A stretch of DNA of 64,000 nucleotides, from contig OX422207.1 in NCBI GenBank assembly GCA_949130495.1, positions 831,084,073-831,148,072 of the forward strand. The letters are read 5' to 3'. This document shows, one piece after another, positions 20,041 through 31,944 of the stretch. A model generated the notes under the pieces. The model did not search any database. It saw only the letters and a list, made by a program, of their open reading frames with translations, and was not told the DNA's origin. This DNA is from Sambucus nigra (Eukaryota; Streptophyta; Magnoliopsida; Dipsacales; Adoxaceae). A program made the position numbers and the translations under genes. Numbering within the stretch: the stretch's first letter is position 1; each line of letters starts with the position of its first letter.

Positions 20041-22127
20041 CACCACCCCCAAACAGAGCGTTGCTAGTCCTCAAGCAATAAGATAGAGAGAAAAAGAAAG
20101 ATAAGTAGGCACTTGCGATTGCACTTAGCATGTGCAACAAGCCTTTAAATCTATAGGTTGCCCTACAGGACGAGTTGTGTCTCATGAGCGTTTGCAGGGA
20201 ATATACCCACAAAATTCTTATTTGAAATGATTTATTGAAAGGCAGTCAATCTCTTATTAGACGTAGAATAATCGCACAATCCATCACATGAGAAATATTT
20301 TCAGAAATACAAGCTAGAATGTGCATAAAAAGTTTTTCTAAGTAAATATTCAAGGCACATCCTTTCTAGAACTCAACGTGTGTAGTGTGAATCAGTCAAA
20401 ACGGATCGAGCATCACAAGATTAATTCCTAGATTTCCTTTTCGGAATCAACACTTCAACTTCAAATCTCATGGATATATCTCTCTTAATCGAACTCTCGA
20501 GATATGGGTAAGTGTATCTCTCTTGTGTGTGAGGAGGTGAGTAAATGTAATCAAGTTCAAATGTCTCACACACACATAAGAAAGAACGAAAAAATAAGAA
20601 AGAAAATTGATCTCATGAAAGAATGTTAATCACTATAGTGAGAACGTCGAGTTATTCACCACGTTGACTTTCATTTGCCCGAACACCTAGGGAAAATATG
20701 GATGATTATGGGTGAGGGGGAAATGAGATGGGATATGTGGGATGCGATGAGGTAGGATAGGATGGGATGATGATATGATGGATGGATGGTGGATATGCGA
20801 TGTGAAATGGATGAAAAATGGATGCGATAAAAGAGTGTATACACTTTAGGCACAAATGTCTTTATTACTAACTACAAACTCTCTTTTTCTTTTCTCTTTT
20901 TTTTTCTCTCTTTTTTTTTCTAGTTTTCCTATTTTTCTGTTTTTCTCTTCTTTTTTTTTTCTTTTTTGTTTTTTCTCTCTTTTTTAAATCAACAATGAAG
21001 ACATTTACATTTGAAATCACACTCTTTTATTTGAAATGATGGAAGATATATGAATGGAGTGGGGAATGTATGATGTGGGGAAAAGGGTAGAATATGGTAA
21101 TGTAATGGGTGAGTGAATGGTAAATGGTAAGTGTATGGATGAAAATCCTAGTGACGGGGACAAATATCAAGACACGCGTTTCTTACAACTCGAAAGTGAT
21201 GTCGTTCTCAGTGATCAAGCCAAAAATGAAGAATAATGAGATCATACAACAATTTAAAGTGCGTACCCAAAAGAAGTTGAATCAACTTGTGACTCGGAGA
21301 TTGCATAAAACACTCTGAAAGGGTGAAAGGCACAAATCTCACAAGCTACAGTCTCGACTAGTGATCCTTAAGGTTCTCTTTAGAATTGTAGTACTGCTCA
21401 ACTCTAAACATAATGACGTGATAAGTGCGCAAATTTTGTTGAGTCCATAAATTCATGGTGCAACATGACTTGCTATGTATTACATAAACTATTTAGAAAA
21501 AATATATTCTCTAGCTTGATTCCTAGAATTTTGAAAGATGGATGATTGAAAATTCACATCAATGAGTGAGATGAAAGAAACTGCACGAAATTTTAAAAAT
21601 TAGGTTCAAAACTCAAACTTTTTCAAAAGAGGCATGATTTTGATAAAATTCCCCACCCCCAAACAAAAAGGAACATCGTCCTCGATGTTAAGTAAAATTA
21701 TTTTTAAAATTGAGAGCATAAGGTAGGAAAGAGATTACCAGAATATACCGCTAAAGAAGTGGACAGATGAAGCCAAGAATAAACCTGAATAAATGATAAG
21801 AGAAAAAAAGGCGTACAAGTCTATGAGCATGATAGAACATTGGGTGGTGTGAAACACCACCCCCAAACAGAATAAGACTCATACTCAGAAAAAAATGGGT
21901 TGCCTCCCAGTAGCGCTAAGTTTAACGTCTTTAGCCAGACCGATGGGAACTCACCCAAAAAGAGATGATAAACGAGGAGAGAATGGGGTGGCAGAAAATT
22001 CGGGGGATAAGAATCACCCCCAAACAAGACTAAACGGCCAGTCTTCATAAATGGGGTCAACAAGGTCAATCTGTTATATCTGAGTGGAGCCTAGCTCCAA
22101 GAAGGGCTTCAATCGTTGACCATTGAT
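20041..22127 (-). other. Athila integrase-to-LTR region, no env, with polypurine tracts
   Basis: No supported coding sequence lies in these 2.1 kb. Directly next to the 3' LTR the minus strand reads CTGTTTGGGGGTGGTG, the likely polypurine tract (20041-20056). Near copies of TGTTTGGGGGTG occur at about 21651, 21856 and 22014. A pyrimidine-rich (T/C) block lies at 20880-20990 and a GATGGGAT-like simple sequence at 20700-20820. Confidence 0.6.
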
Positions 22128-23250
22128 CTAAAAGAGGCAACCATCCTTCGGATTTTGCACGGTGATGGCACCATAAGGGGTAACTGACTCAACAATGAAG
22201 GGTCCAGACCACATGATTTTCAATTTCCCGGGAAAGAGATGCAACCGAGAATTATACAACAAAACTTTTTGACCAGGGTGGAATTCTTTGCGCATGATAC
22301 TTTGGTCATGGATCCACTTAATCTTCTCCTTATACTTTTTGGACAAATCATAGGCATCATTTATTATTTATCATTTCCTCCAATTCATTAAGTTTCAGCT
22401 TCCTATGTACACTCGTCTCATCAATATCGAAATTAAGGGCTTTGACGGCCCAATAAGCATGATGTTCAAGCTCGATAGGAAGGTGTCAAGGATTATCGAA
22501 GACCAAATGATAAGGAGACATGCCAATTGGAGTCTTGTAAGCAGTACGGTATGCCCACAATGCATCGTTCAAGCGTAAGGACCAATCTTTCCTATTAGGA
22601 TTGGCAATTTTTTCAAAAATTTTCTTGATCTCACGGTTGGAGACCTCAACTTGACCACTAGTCTATGGGTGGTAAGAGAGACCAACCTTGTGGGTAACAC
22701 TATACTTTTTGACAAGGTGTTCAAAGACTCGATTACAAAAATGTTTACCCCCATCACTAATGATAGCTTTGGGGGTTCGAAAACACATGAATACATGCTC
22801 TTTGAGAAATTGGACCACAACTCGATGATCATTAGTGCGGCAGGCAATTGCTTCAATCCATTTGGAAACATAGTCAACAACAACTAGAATATACTGAAAA
22901 CCATGAGAGGAGGGAAATGGTCCCATGAAATCAATACCCCACACATCAAAAATTTCAACAATGAGGATGGGTGTGAAAGTCATCATATGACGACGAGAGA
23001 GACTCCTAGAGTGTTGGCAATTCGAATAAGCCTGACAATATTGATGGGCATCGTGGAAAAGGGTAGGCCAATAGAAACCACTTTGCAAAATTTTGGCAGC
23101 AGTTTTCTTGGAACCAAAGTGGCCTCCACAAGCACTATTGTGGTAGAAGGACAAAATACTGAGTTGTTCACACTCGGGAACACAACGACGAATGACTTGA
23201 TCAGGGCAATACTTGTAGAGAAATGGGTCATCCCAAGAGTAGAACTTCAT
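22128..23250 (-). pseudogene. pol: Athila integrase
   Basis: Minus-strand frame 23250-22663 carries the HHCC zinc finger (FYHNSACGGHFG ... YCQAYSNCQ) and the core with both aspartates (VWGIDFMGPFPSSHG, AIISDGGKHF). The catalytic glutamate region ([14 protein letters not shown]) follows immediately after a TAG at 22663-22665. A second stop, TGA, is at 22486-22488, and a short TTATTATTTAT duplication near 22370 shifts the frame. The C-terminal domain resumes at 22346 (HPGQKVLLYNSRLHLFPGKLK) and ends at 22128. All catalytic residues can still be read, but the gene is broken at least four times, including the frameshift from the upstream pol near 23250. Confidence 0.92.
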
Positions 23251-26200
23251 ATTCGCAATGAATTTGGATCGATCCTATTTCGACCAATGACTAGGAAGTT
23301 GATTGGTAACAAGAAAATTGACAATATCAGCATACCAAGGCGAAGTGGAGTGGAAAATAGTTGTTCATCGAAAAATGACTCAAAAATGGGGACATGATCA
23401 CAGTCAGACGTGACAGTAATGCAAGAAAGGTGGTCAGTAACAACATTTTCACAACCTTTCTTATCGCGAATTTCAAGGTTAAACTCTTGGAGTAAGAGAA
23501 TCCATTGTATCAATCGTGGTTTGGAATCCTTCTTATGTAGAAGGTGATTAAGAGAAGCATGGTCAGTATACACGATGATAGGGGAACCTATAAAATATGA
23601 GCAAAATTTATCAAGAGAAAACACAACCGCTAACAACTCCTTTTTGGTGGTTGTGTAATGAAGTTGAGCATCATGAAGGGTTTTGCTAGCATAAGAGATG
23701 ACATGTGGGTGCTTGTCAACGTTTTGGCCAAGCATGGCACCAAGTGAAAATTCAGAAGCATCACACATGAGCTCAAAGGGGAGAGACCAATTGGGAGGTT
23801 ACATGATAGGAGCGGAAGTGAGGTAAGCTTTTAAGCGCTCAAAGGAGGAAACACATGCTTCATCAAAGACAAAAGGGACATCTTTGGATAAAAGGGTTGT
23901 CAAAGGTCGCGCGATTTTATAAAAGTACTTACTGACGCGCCGGTAGAAGCTCGCATATCCTAAGAAGGAGTTAATGTCCTTAACAGACTTAGGAATGAGG
24001 AGTAAGGAAATCAAGTCGACTTTTTCTTTATCGACCTCAATACCGGAGTTAGAGACAACATGACCTAAAATAATACCCTTTTTTACCATGAAATGGCATT
24101 TCTCCCAATTGAGAACCAACCTCTTTGCTTGACAATGCTGAAGGACCATAGTGACGTGATATAGGCATTATTCAAAGGAGGAACCAAACACAAAAAAATC
24201 ATCCATAAAGACTTCGAGAAAACACTCTACCATGTCACTGAAAATACTAGTCAAACATCTTTGAAAATTCTCAGGTGCCTTGCAAAGGCCAAAGGGCATA
24301 CAAGAGTAAGCAAATGTTCCAAATGGACAGGTAAAGGTAGTTTTTTCTTGGTCTTCAGGGGCAATGAGAATTTGGTTATACCCTGAATATCCATCAAGGA
24401 AGCAGTAGTAAGCATGGCCAGCCAAGCGTTCAAGCATTTGGTCAATGTATGGGAGAGGGAAGTGGGATTTGTGAGTGACATCATTGAGCTTTCGATAATC
24501 AATACAAACACGCCAGCCGGTTTGTATGTGGGTAGGCACAAGCTCATCGTCACTATTTTTTACAACAGTGACTCCAAAATTTTTAGGCACCACATGAATG
24601 GGATTGACCCATTGACTATCTGAAATGGGGTAGATAATACCAGCATCAAGCAATTTTAAAATTTCAGCTCGAACGACCTCTTTCATTGCCGGATTGAGTC
24701 GGCGTTGTGGCTCACGAGAAGTCTTGACATTCTCTTCTAAATGAATGTTGTGGCTACAGACATTGGGGCTGACACCTTGAATGTCAAAAATGGTCCACCC
24801 TAAAGCAGTGCTATGTTGAGTGAGAGTGTGGACCAATTGCTCTTCTTGATCCGGTGTCAAGTCAGAAGCAATAATGATGAGGTGATGTTGGTTTGGGCCT
24901 AATAAGGTATACTTCAACTCAGCAGGTAATGGCTTATGCTCCAAACTAGGTGGTGGCTCAAGAGAGGCATCAAACTCAGACGCAGATTCAGAGTCCAAGA
25001 GAATATCGGGACACGGGTTAACTGGGTTATCTACAGAAAGAAGAGTATTGACAAGGAGAGGTTCAAATGGAGGAACCCAAGTGGAAGTGTCCAGCAGTGG
25101 TGTAGAATCTAACATGGCATTGACCTCGGAGATGGAAGAATCAATATCAAAGTCGAACCCAAAGTGAGCCAAACATTGGTGGATAGGATCTTTTGGGTAG
25201 GTGGTATCCAACATCTCTTGTACTAAGGAGCCAATCATGCATACCTCATCAATGGAATCAACATCGGTCGGTTGTTGCATGAGGTGGAAAATATTGACTT
25301 CGACAGTCATGTTGCCAAAAGAAAGATTCATTGACCCATCTCGACAATTGATGATGGCATTGGCAATTGCCAAAAAGGGGTGACCCAAAATGATAGGAAT
25401 ATTGGTTGGGTCGGGAGCAGGAGTGTCTAAGATGATGAAATCCACAGGGTAGTAAAAGTCAGACACCTTCACCAACACATCTTCAATAATTCCTTTAGGA
25501 ACTTTCACAGAATGGTCTGCAAGTTGAAGAGTAACCCATGTAGGTTTCATGTTTTGTAAACCTAACTCAAGGTAGAGAGAGTAAGGTGGAAAATTATCAC
25601 TAGCTTCAAGATCAAGCAAAGCCCGAGTAGAGAACTGATCTCCTAACATGCAAGAGACAGTGGGACGACCAGGGTCTTTATAGTTCACAATACCATTCTC
25701 ATGGATGAGGGACGTGGCTTGTTCAGTGACAAAGGCATCACGAGGAACATTTGTCCGTCGCTTGACAGTGCACAAGTCCTTTAAGAATTTTGCATAAGAA
25801 GGAACTTGTTGGATCGCGGTGCGGAATGGAATGTTTATGTGAACATTCTGGAAAACTTGCTTAATTTCATCAAATTATTGATCTTTCTTTGCTGGGGCCA
25901 ACCTATGAGGGAAGGGGGCTCTAGGGACAAAAGCAGTGGTGGCCTCTGTAGGTTTGGAAGCATTCTTGTCGGTGGATTTATGGGGTGGTGGGACCTTAGG
26001 GAGTGGATCTAATGGGCAAGTCTGGGTGGGTGGGATGGGAACATCACAGGGAGCATCAACACCATTGTCAACCTGTTTACCGGATCGTAGAGTACTCACC
26101 GCTTTCATATATGCTTGGTATGTGGGTGGAGTGGAAGGGGATCCAACCTCATAAGCCGACTCCTTTCCATTCCCCTTAGGGTTAGGAATGGGTTGACTCG

Positions 26201-26378
26201 AAAAATGACATTTCTCTCGCTCAGACTCAAACTGATTAAGACGTGGATCAAGCCGTTGGATGGCTTGAGTCTCTACTTGCGTGGTTTGTTGTTGATTCAT
26301 GATAAATTGAGTGAGAAGATTCTCAATAGAGGAGGTGGATGATGGAGGTGGAGGGGCATAAGGGGGTTGGGGGACCAA
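23247..26378 (-). pseudogene. pol: Athila protease, reverse transcriptase and RNase H
   Basis: One minus-strand frame continues from the gag end to 23247, interrupted by TAA at 25875-25877, 24168-24170 and 23799-23801. The protease has LDLEASDN where active Athila copies usually have a DLGAS-type motif, so the glycine after Asp-Leu is replaced. It is followed by the LQLADHSVKVPKGIIEDVLVKV strap typical of the family (read in two halves). RT shows GWRVCIDYRKLND, FLDGYSGYNQI, MPFGLCKAPENFQRC and the FMDD box (VFMDDFFVFG). RNase H shows [19 protein letters not shown] and [12 protein letters not shown]. Domain order and wording identify Athila firmly. Confidence 0.93.
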
Positions 26379-26399
26379 CTCGCGGTTAGAACTAAGCGG

Positions 26400-27764
26400 C
26401 TATGAATACTCGTAGGACGGAGGTGGGACAAGGACAATTTGATGATTGGGGTGGGACGGTCCTCCTTGGGGGACAAAGGATGATGGATGGTTTTGTTGAT
26501 GGTAAGGAACATGGTGATGTTAGATAGGAGGGCGATGTGGCCTTTGCGGGTTTTGATGAAACCCTGGTGGACCACCAACATGTTGTTGTGGTTGTGATGG
26601 AGCAAGGTGATTGTCGTACTTATAAGACAAATAGGGATGGTTCCTATTATTTAGATTGTAAGTAAACAACGGTGGGGTGGGCTTTAGAGTGATATCAAAG
26701 GCACATGCTTCGGCTAGAGTGGGTTCGGGATCATCTTGAAGAAGGAGGCACATATGAGATAAATGATCATGACTTAAACAGGCATGACAAGAAGGACTAG
26801 ACTCGTTGACATTCATCACTTGTTTAGAAAGAGAACAACTGAGAGCATCAACAGTCTTAGTCAAAGTGTTTAAGCCATGGACCAAGGATTTAAAATCAGG
26901 ATCATTTTTAACCTCATAAGTGCTACCTACTCGTGGTGGTTCGGATCTCGAAAATTCATTGGTGCCCTCCCAATCTTGGGAATCATCGCCTAATTCAAGG
27001 AGAAAATTGTAGGTGGCAGTAGGAGTTAAGTGCATGAATTTGCCTTTGTGCATGACTCAATCATGGTGCGAGTGGAAGGAATGAGACCATTGTAAAAACA
27101 ATGGACGAGGCGACTCTTCTCGAGACCATGATGTGGGTAACTATTGATATAATCTTGAAAACGACCCCATGCTTCACAAAATTTCTCGGTGGGCTTTTGG
27201 CAAAAATCTTGAATGGCTTGGCGCACCTCATTGGTCTTACTTATGGGATAAAACTTGGACATGAACTTCTTCACAAGTTGTTCCCATGTATGGATAGAAT
27301 CCGGTGACAAGGAATGTAGCCACATGGATACTTTATCATGGAGAGAATGGAAACAAGCGAAGACGAACATTTTCTTCATCTAAATTTTGATTTTTGAAAG
27401 TAGCGCAAACCGTGAGAAATTTTTGCAAGTGAGTGTATGGCGACTCGCACTCAAGACCGTGGAAATTGGGCAACATGGAAATGGTCGCCAGGCGAATTTC
27501 GAATTGATCCACCGGGGCGGGTGGAAGAACTGTGCAAGATGGTGGGGTGGCTGCTATTGGGTCAAAATAGTCCCTTAAGGCACGCTCTTCAGCCATGGTG
27601 GGTGGATGAATGATGGGATTAGAGATGTCGACTCGGGGACAACTCAAAGTGATCGGTGGAATGGAAGAAGTAAGGGGAACACTTGGTTCTCCTAAGGTGG
27701 AAGAAACGGGAGAAAGACTACGTGAACGAATTAATCGACGATTAACTCGGTTCCACGTGGGCAT
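26400..27764 (-). pseudogene. gag: Athila gag
   Basis: Starts at an ATG at 27764 (MPTWNRVNRRLIRSRSLSP). The N-terminal part includes MAEERALRDYFDPIAATPPS and PNFHGLECESPYTHLQKF. The capsid-like part follows in another frame from 27379 (VSMWLHSLSPDSIHTWEQL, KFYPISKTNEVRQAI), because of an apparent 1-base loss near 27345, and returns to the first frame near 27045. A short Cys/His-containing segment (CHACLSHDHLSHMC) looks like a degenerate zinc knuckle. The Pro/His/Gln-rich C-terminus carries TAA at 26520-26522 and TAG at 26400-26402. It then runs into the protease frame. Confidence 0.88.
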
Positions 27765-28996
27765 GCAAATAGAGATTCTTTTTGGTTTTTTGGATTTTCT
27801 GGAAAAGAAAATATTTTTGGAGTTTTGCTTTTGTTTTAGAAAGAAAGAAAATATTTTTTGGAGTTTTTCATAAAAATAAGAAAAGAAAATATTTTTTTAT
27901 TTTTTTGTTTTGGAAGAGAAAAGGGTGGGGGAAAAGTTGGACTCTAAGAATTTGGACGAATTCACTAAAACGGTCTACCGAAAAAGGAATTGGACACACA
28001 CAAGTGAAGGAAAAATCCCTACTCGCACATAACCAAGTTTTTATCTTGAAAATTAATGAGAGGGGTAGTCAAATTTTAATGAAATCCGCGGGCGATAAAA
28101 ATCACAGAATTTATATGAGTGATCGCCTTTTGCAAAATATGTGTTCCTACTTTAATCACAAGATGCCAAGAGTCTTGCCACAGAGATTCTCCACAAGGCT
28201 ACTAGGACGAAACGATCGGCCGGTACAACGCTGGGGACAGTACAAACCCGTTTTACTGGGCGACCGCACTTAAAACCCAGTTTCCCTGGACACTTCCGTG
28301 CCGCAAAGCGAACCATTCGAGGGTTTGCCCATTGGATAGGACTCTACAAGTTATCCTACAAGTCAAAATGATCAAAAAGGGGCCTATGAACACCGTATCC
28401 TATGGGCTATCTAGTTGATTGATTTTAAATTAGTGATGGCTAGGGTAGCACACAAAGGATAAGTGATTGAGTCGGGTGATGAAATCCCTTCTCGTGAGTG
28501 ACCGGGCATAGGTCTTAGTCAATTTAATTCATCATTCCATTCAAAATTAAGTGCAAGAATTAAATCACACAAGAGCACGGAGGAGCACACAAGATATGAA
28601 ATCGCTAACAAGAGGGTGCGAGGGTATAAGAAATGTACCTCCCACGGTTTTTAGGCCGTGGGGTGCAGAATTTTTGAGTCGATCGGGGGGAGAATACGCC
28701 AATCTCAGTCGGCCCAGGGAGTCCTACCGACCCAAAGTAGAGAGGCTTCTAAATCCTCGCCTTTGGACGCCCTCTCTCTACCTTGTCCGGTTTCCCTATC
28801 ACGCTTTCTTCAATTATTACAATTTTAAATGAAAATGAAACGGTGTCTCTATGCACCGCAATACAAGCAAGGTAATAAAATACTAAATACAATGCTTCTA
28901 AAATAAAATAAAAAATGGTACTAAAATTGAAAAATGCAACACAAGTGAATCTCAAAATTTGGGAATCCTCTCAAGCACTTCAAGCTCTAAAGACTA
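27765..28996 (-). other. Athila 5' leader between primer site and gag
   Basis: About 1.2 kb of untranslated leader. The first 150 bp beyond gag are rich in T/G (purine/pyrimidine-biased runs with AAAATATTTTT). The rest is mixed sequence. The + strand ORFs at 27610-28273 and 28551-28832 are not supported by any family. Confidence 0.6.
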
Positions 28997-29008
28997 GCAA
29001 CGGCACCA
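28995..29008 (-). other. Athila primer-binding site, tRNA-Asp type
   Basis: Two bases inside the 5' LTR end (29011), the minus strand reads TGGTGCCGTTGCTA. This matches the 3' end complement of plant tRNA-Asp (TGGCGCCGTTGCC) at all but one or two of the first 13 positions, and that is the primer known for Athila elements. Confidence 0.85.
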
Positions 29009-29010
29009 TT

Positions 29011-31656
29011 TGATAGAAAGAACTTTTGCGTGTATTTTTTTCGTCGTTGCTTGAAAAGTGCCTCTAATCAAAGTCCTCAAATTACCTACAAATATAACAA
29101 CTCAAGCATAGCGGTAAATAAGGATGTCAATCCTAAACTAAGGAGTGAAATGCTAAACATGAGAGTATTAAGAATATTATTCACTTGATCAAATTTTTTT
29201 ACTTTTGGGTTTTTAATTTTTTTTTATGTTTTTCAAAAAATAAAACAAGTTTGTGAGGATGAAGTGAATTTAAATATAAGAACAAACAACAAAAATAAGA
29301 GTAATCAAACTAAAATAAAGTCTGACAAAAGTACTAGTGAGTGGTGGAAATGAGTGAGAGTGTAATTAAATGAGAGAAAAATATTCAAGGGAAGAGAAAT
29401 CCACCCTCAATTCCCCAAATCAACTAAACTTGTATTATTTTAATTTCATCAATTTCCAAAATATTTAATTAATTCAAAAGCTAATTCTCATTAATCTAGT
29501 GAATTAATTAAATACTCTTTTAGAGGCAAATTTAATTCCCACAAGAACTAATCTAATTGAATTAAAATTAATCAAACAAATTATCCCCTAGGAATAATTT
29601 GTCCAACTAATTTTAAATTGAAAGAAATTAATGAAATCAAGAGTAGATGAAAATTAGATTAATATTAAAATCAAATGATAGGTCTATCTCTATCTTAAAT
29701 CACTTGATCAAATATTAATTAAATTTTCATACCTTTCTCAAGGTTGATTTTCCATTTCTTAATGTGAAAATAAAATGGGGATCAAATATACAACTCAAAG
29801 GAAATTATCAAAATTAAAATTAATAACTAATTCGATTTGGATTCATGAGGGTTTCAATCACCCCCTTGAATGGGGTGATTACCCCTCCATAATCATCATA
29901 CAATAAAAATTAGAAACAATTAAAAGCATGTAATGAAAATTAAGGAAGAGATGATCAAACCAAAATTACTCTTGAAATAGCACTAGACTTCAATTCTTCA
30001 ACAATTTTTTTTTAATAGTTACACACTCTAAAAAAATTTCTCTCTAAAACAATTAACTCAAAAACGCTAACTCTCTCTAATATTTTCTCTCTCTAGTCTT
30101 CTTCTCTCCAAAAGCTTCCCTTATAAATGGGGTCTTCCTTTTCATTTTATACAAGGCATGGGGCTAGGGGTATTGTGGGAATTTAAAGTGCATGTAGTTT
30201 GGGTAGGCATGTGGGTAGTGAGGTGAGAGGATATAAAAATATGACATGGTTTATGGGTATTTTTGGAAAAGGGGTAAAAGGTTTGTTGGGGGGCATTTGG
30301 GGAAAAAGGGTTTAAATGGGGAAAAAGGGTTTAAATGGTCTCGGTTGTTGGTTGATGGGTTCGAGTCGGACTCCTTTCGGGTAAGGCTGGGAATGGGTAT
30401 GGTTTAGAGAGAGAAGAGGTGGCCGGCGCGATCGGGTTCTACGTGTGCTGGGCACGGGTGATGGCTCTGCCGGAGAGGGAGTGGTATAACCGGCGGTCGG
30501 AAGTCGGGGCTTGGGGTGTCGCGAGGTGCGCCGCTGGAGGTAAAGGGTTTGGGTTCCATCCGGGATCGGTGTCTGCACGAGTTAAGGTCCGATTTTGGGT
30601 TCAGGTGGGTCGCGGGTCAGCATCGGGCAGGGGATAGGTTCACGACCCGGTCCGATTTGGGGTTGTCTGCCGGCGGAGGGAGTTGGGCTGACGTCGGCGG
30701 GAGCACGACGCCGGAGGGATTTTGCGCAGGGGCTAAGGTGCCGGATTGGAGGTCGGACTGGATGCAGGTAATGGGGTCGGGATTGTTTTTTTTTTTTGTT
30801 ATTTGTTGGTGGTGAGATGATGAAGTTGGATGGTGTAAGGTTTTGTAGCTATGGAGTTTAGATATGTTGAGAGAGAGAGGGGTTTTAGTTGGGAGGTTGA
30901 AGATGATGGGTTTGGGGTTAAGGTGTAGGTGAGGTGTATGGTAAGGAGGTGAGGGTGAGGGGGTTGTTTTGTGTATATAATAGGTGTACGGTATTAAGTG
31001 TGTGAGTGAGTGTTAGGGTGTGTTTAATGTGTGTGTGTGTGTTTAATTTAGACCCCTAAAAATATAACAAGACTTAATTAAAATTAATAAAAGTAAAAGT
31101 AAAAAATTAAAAATTTTAAAACTAAAAATAAAATTCTAAGCTATTAAAAACTAAAATAAAATAAAAGAAATAAAAACATAAAATTCTAAATGAAAATTAA
31201 AGTCATAAAAAAATATAAAATCTAATAAACTATAATAAGCTCCTAAAAACTGATCCTAATGAAACTAAAAATTAATAAAAATAAAAATAAAATTATACTA
31301 ATAAAAATAAAATAGAAAAATAAAAAATAAAATCTGGAAAATACTAAATAACTTTAAAATAAATCCTAAAAAATAAAAATAACTCAAACTAAAAATCTAA
31401 AAATAATAAAAGGGCAAATTAGACACACACGGGGTTCGGGGTAGGTTTAGGGTAGGCTTAGGCTCAGGGTAGGGTACGGGAGAGGGAATGAGCTCCATTC
31501 TAACTGCAATTGGCCTCTAAATGTAGCTTTTGATACCGCAACTGCAGTTAAGCCTGCATAATGAACAATTAAGCACATAAGACCCATATTGTCGCGAATT
31601 AGCAACTAAAGTACGTCTATTAGGGGTATAAATTGTACAGTTTTGGGTGCTTATCA
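29011..31656 (-). repeat. Athila 5' LTR (right copy, 2646 bp)
   Basis: Pairs with 17288-20040. It ends CTTTCTATCA on the minus strand next to the primer site. Around 30300-30340 it has a tandem duplication of GGGAAAAAGGGTTTAAATGG at the place where about 125 bp present in the left copy are missing, which looks like a deletion between short repeats. The GC-rich block (30410-30780) and the (GT)n segment are shared. Confidence 0.95.
30120..30128 (-). promoter_or_regulatory. candidate TATA box, right Athila LTR
   Basis: TTATAAATGG on +, ATTTATAA on the transcribed minus strand, about 1.1 kb before the LTR end. It is the only TATA-like site I found conserved between both LTRs in that area. Confidence 0.35.
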
Positions 31657-31944
31657 GGGTTCCTTCTCCAATATGACACTTCTGCGATGGAGAGACCTTG
31701 GGGGTTCCTTCTCCCATATAGAACTTCTGCGGTGGAGGGACCTTGGGGGTTCCTTCTCCAATATGGAACTTTTGCATTGGAGAGACCCTGGGGTTCCTTC
31801 TCGAATATGGCACTTCTATGGTGGAGGGACCCTGGGAGTTCCTTCTCGAATATGGCACTTCTGCGGTGGAGGGACCTGGGGGTTCCCTCAACCTCATATT
31901 TTCTGTAAGCTGAAGGGGGGTCTTTGAGGGATGATCAGCCACAA
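31657..31944. repeat. array A2: continuation of the split 45-bp array
   Basis: Continues the array cut at 17287 by the Athila insertion (GGGTT duplicated). The unit order matches array A1 at 9052-9361, including the CCCATATAGAA variant and the tail CCCTCAACCTCATATTT ... TTTGAGGGA ... CCACA. Homology to A1 ends at CCACA (31944), after which the two loci differ completely. Confidence 0.85.

Larger units (their letters stand above)
17288..31656 (-). mobile_element. Ty3/gypsy Athila-type LTR retrotransposon, complete but inactive (14,369 bp)
   Basis: Two long direct repeats (17288-20040 and 29011-31656), each starting TGATAGAAAG and ending GTGCTTATCA on the + strand, flank a minus-strand gag-pol. 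The five bases on the left (17283-17287) and right (31657-31661) are both GGGTT, a perfect target duplication. The primer site next to the right LTR fits tRNA-Asp, and the gag, protease and RT sequences have the wording typical of plant Athila elements. Pol order is protease, RT, RNase H, integrase. Between integrase and the 3' LTR there are about 2.1 kb but no env-like ORF. Several stops and frameshifts inactivate it. Confidence 0.95.

Noticed and set aside
28551..28832. + strand ORF in the Athila leader
   Set aside because: No family resemblance; the interval is antisense to the untranslated leader between primer site and gag.
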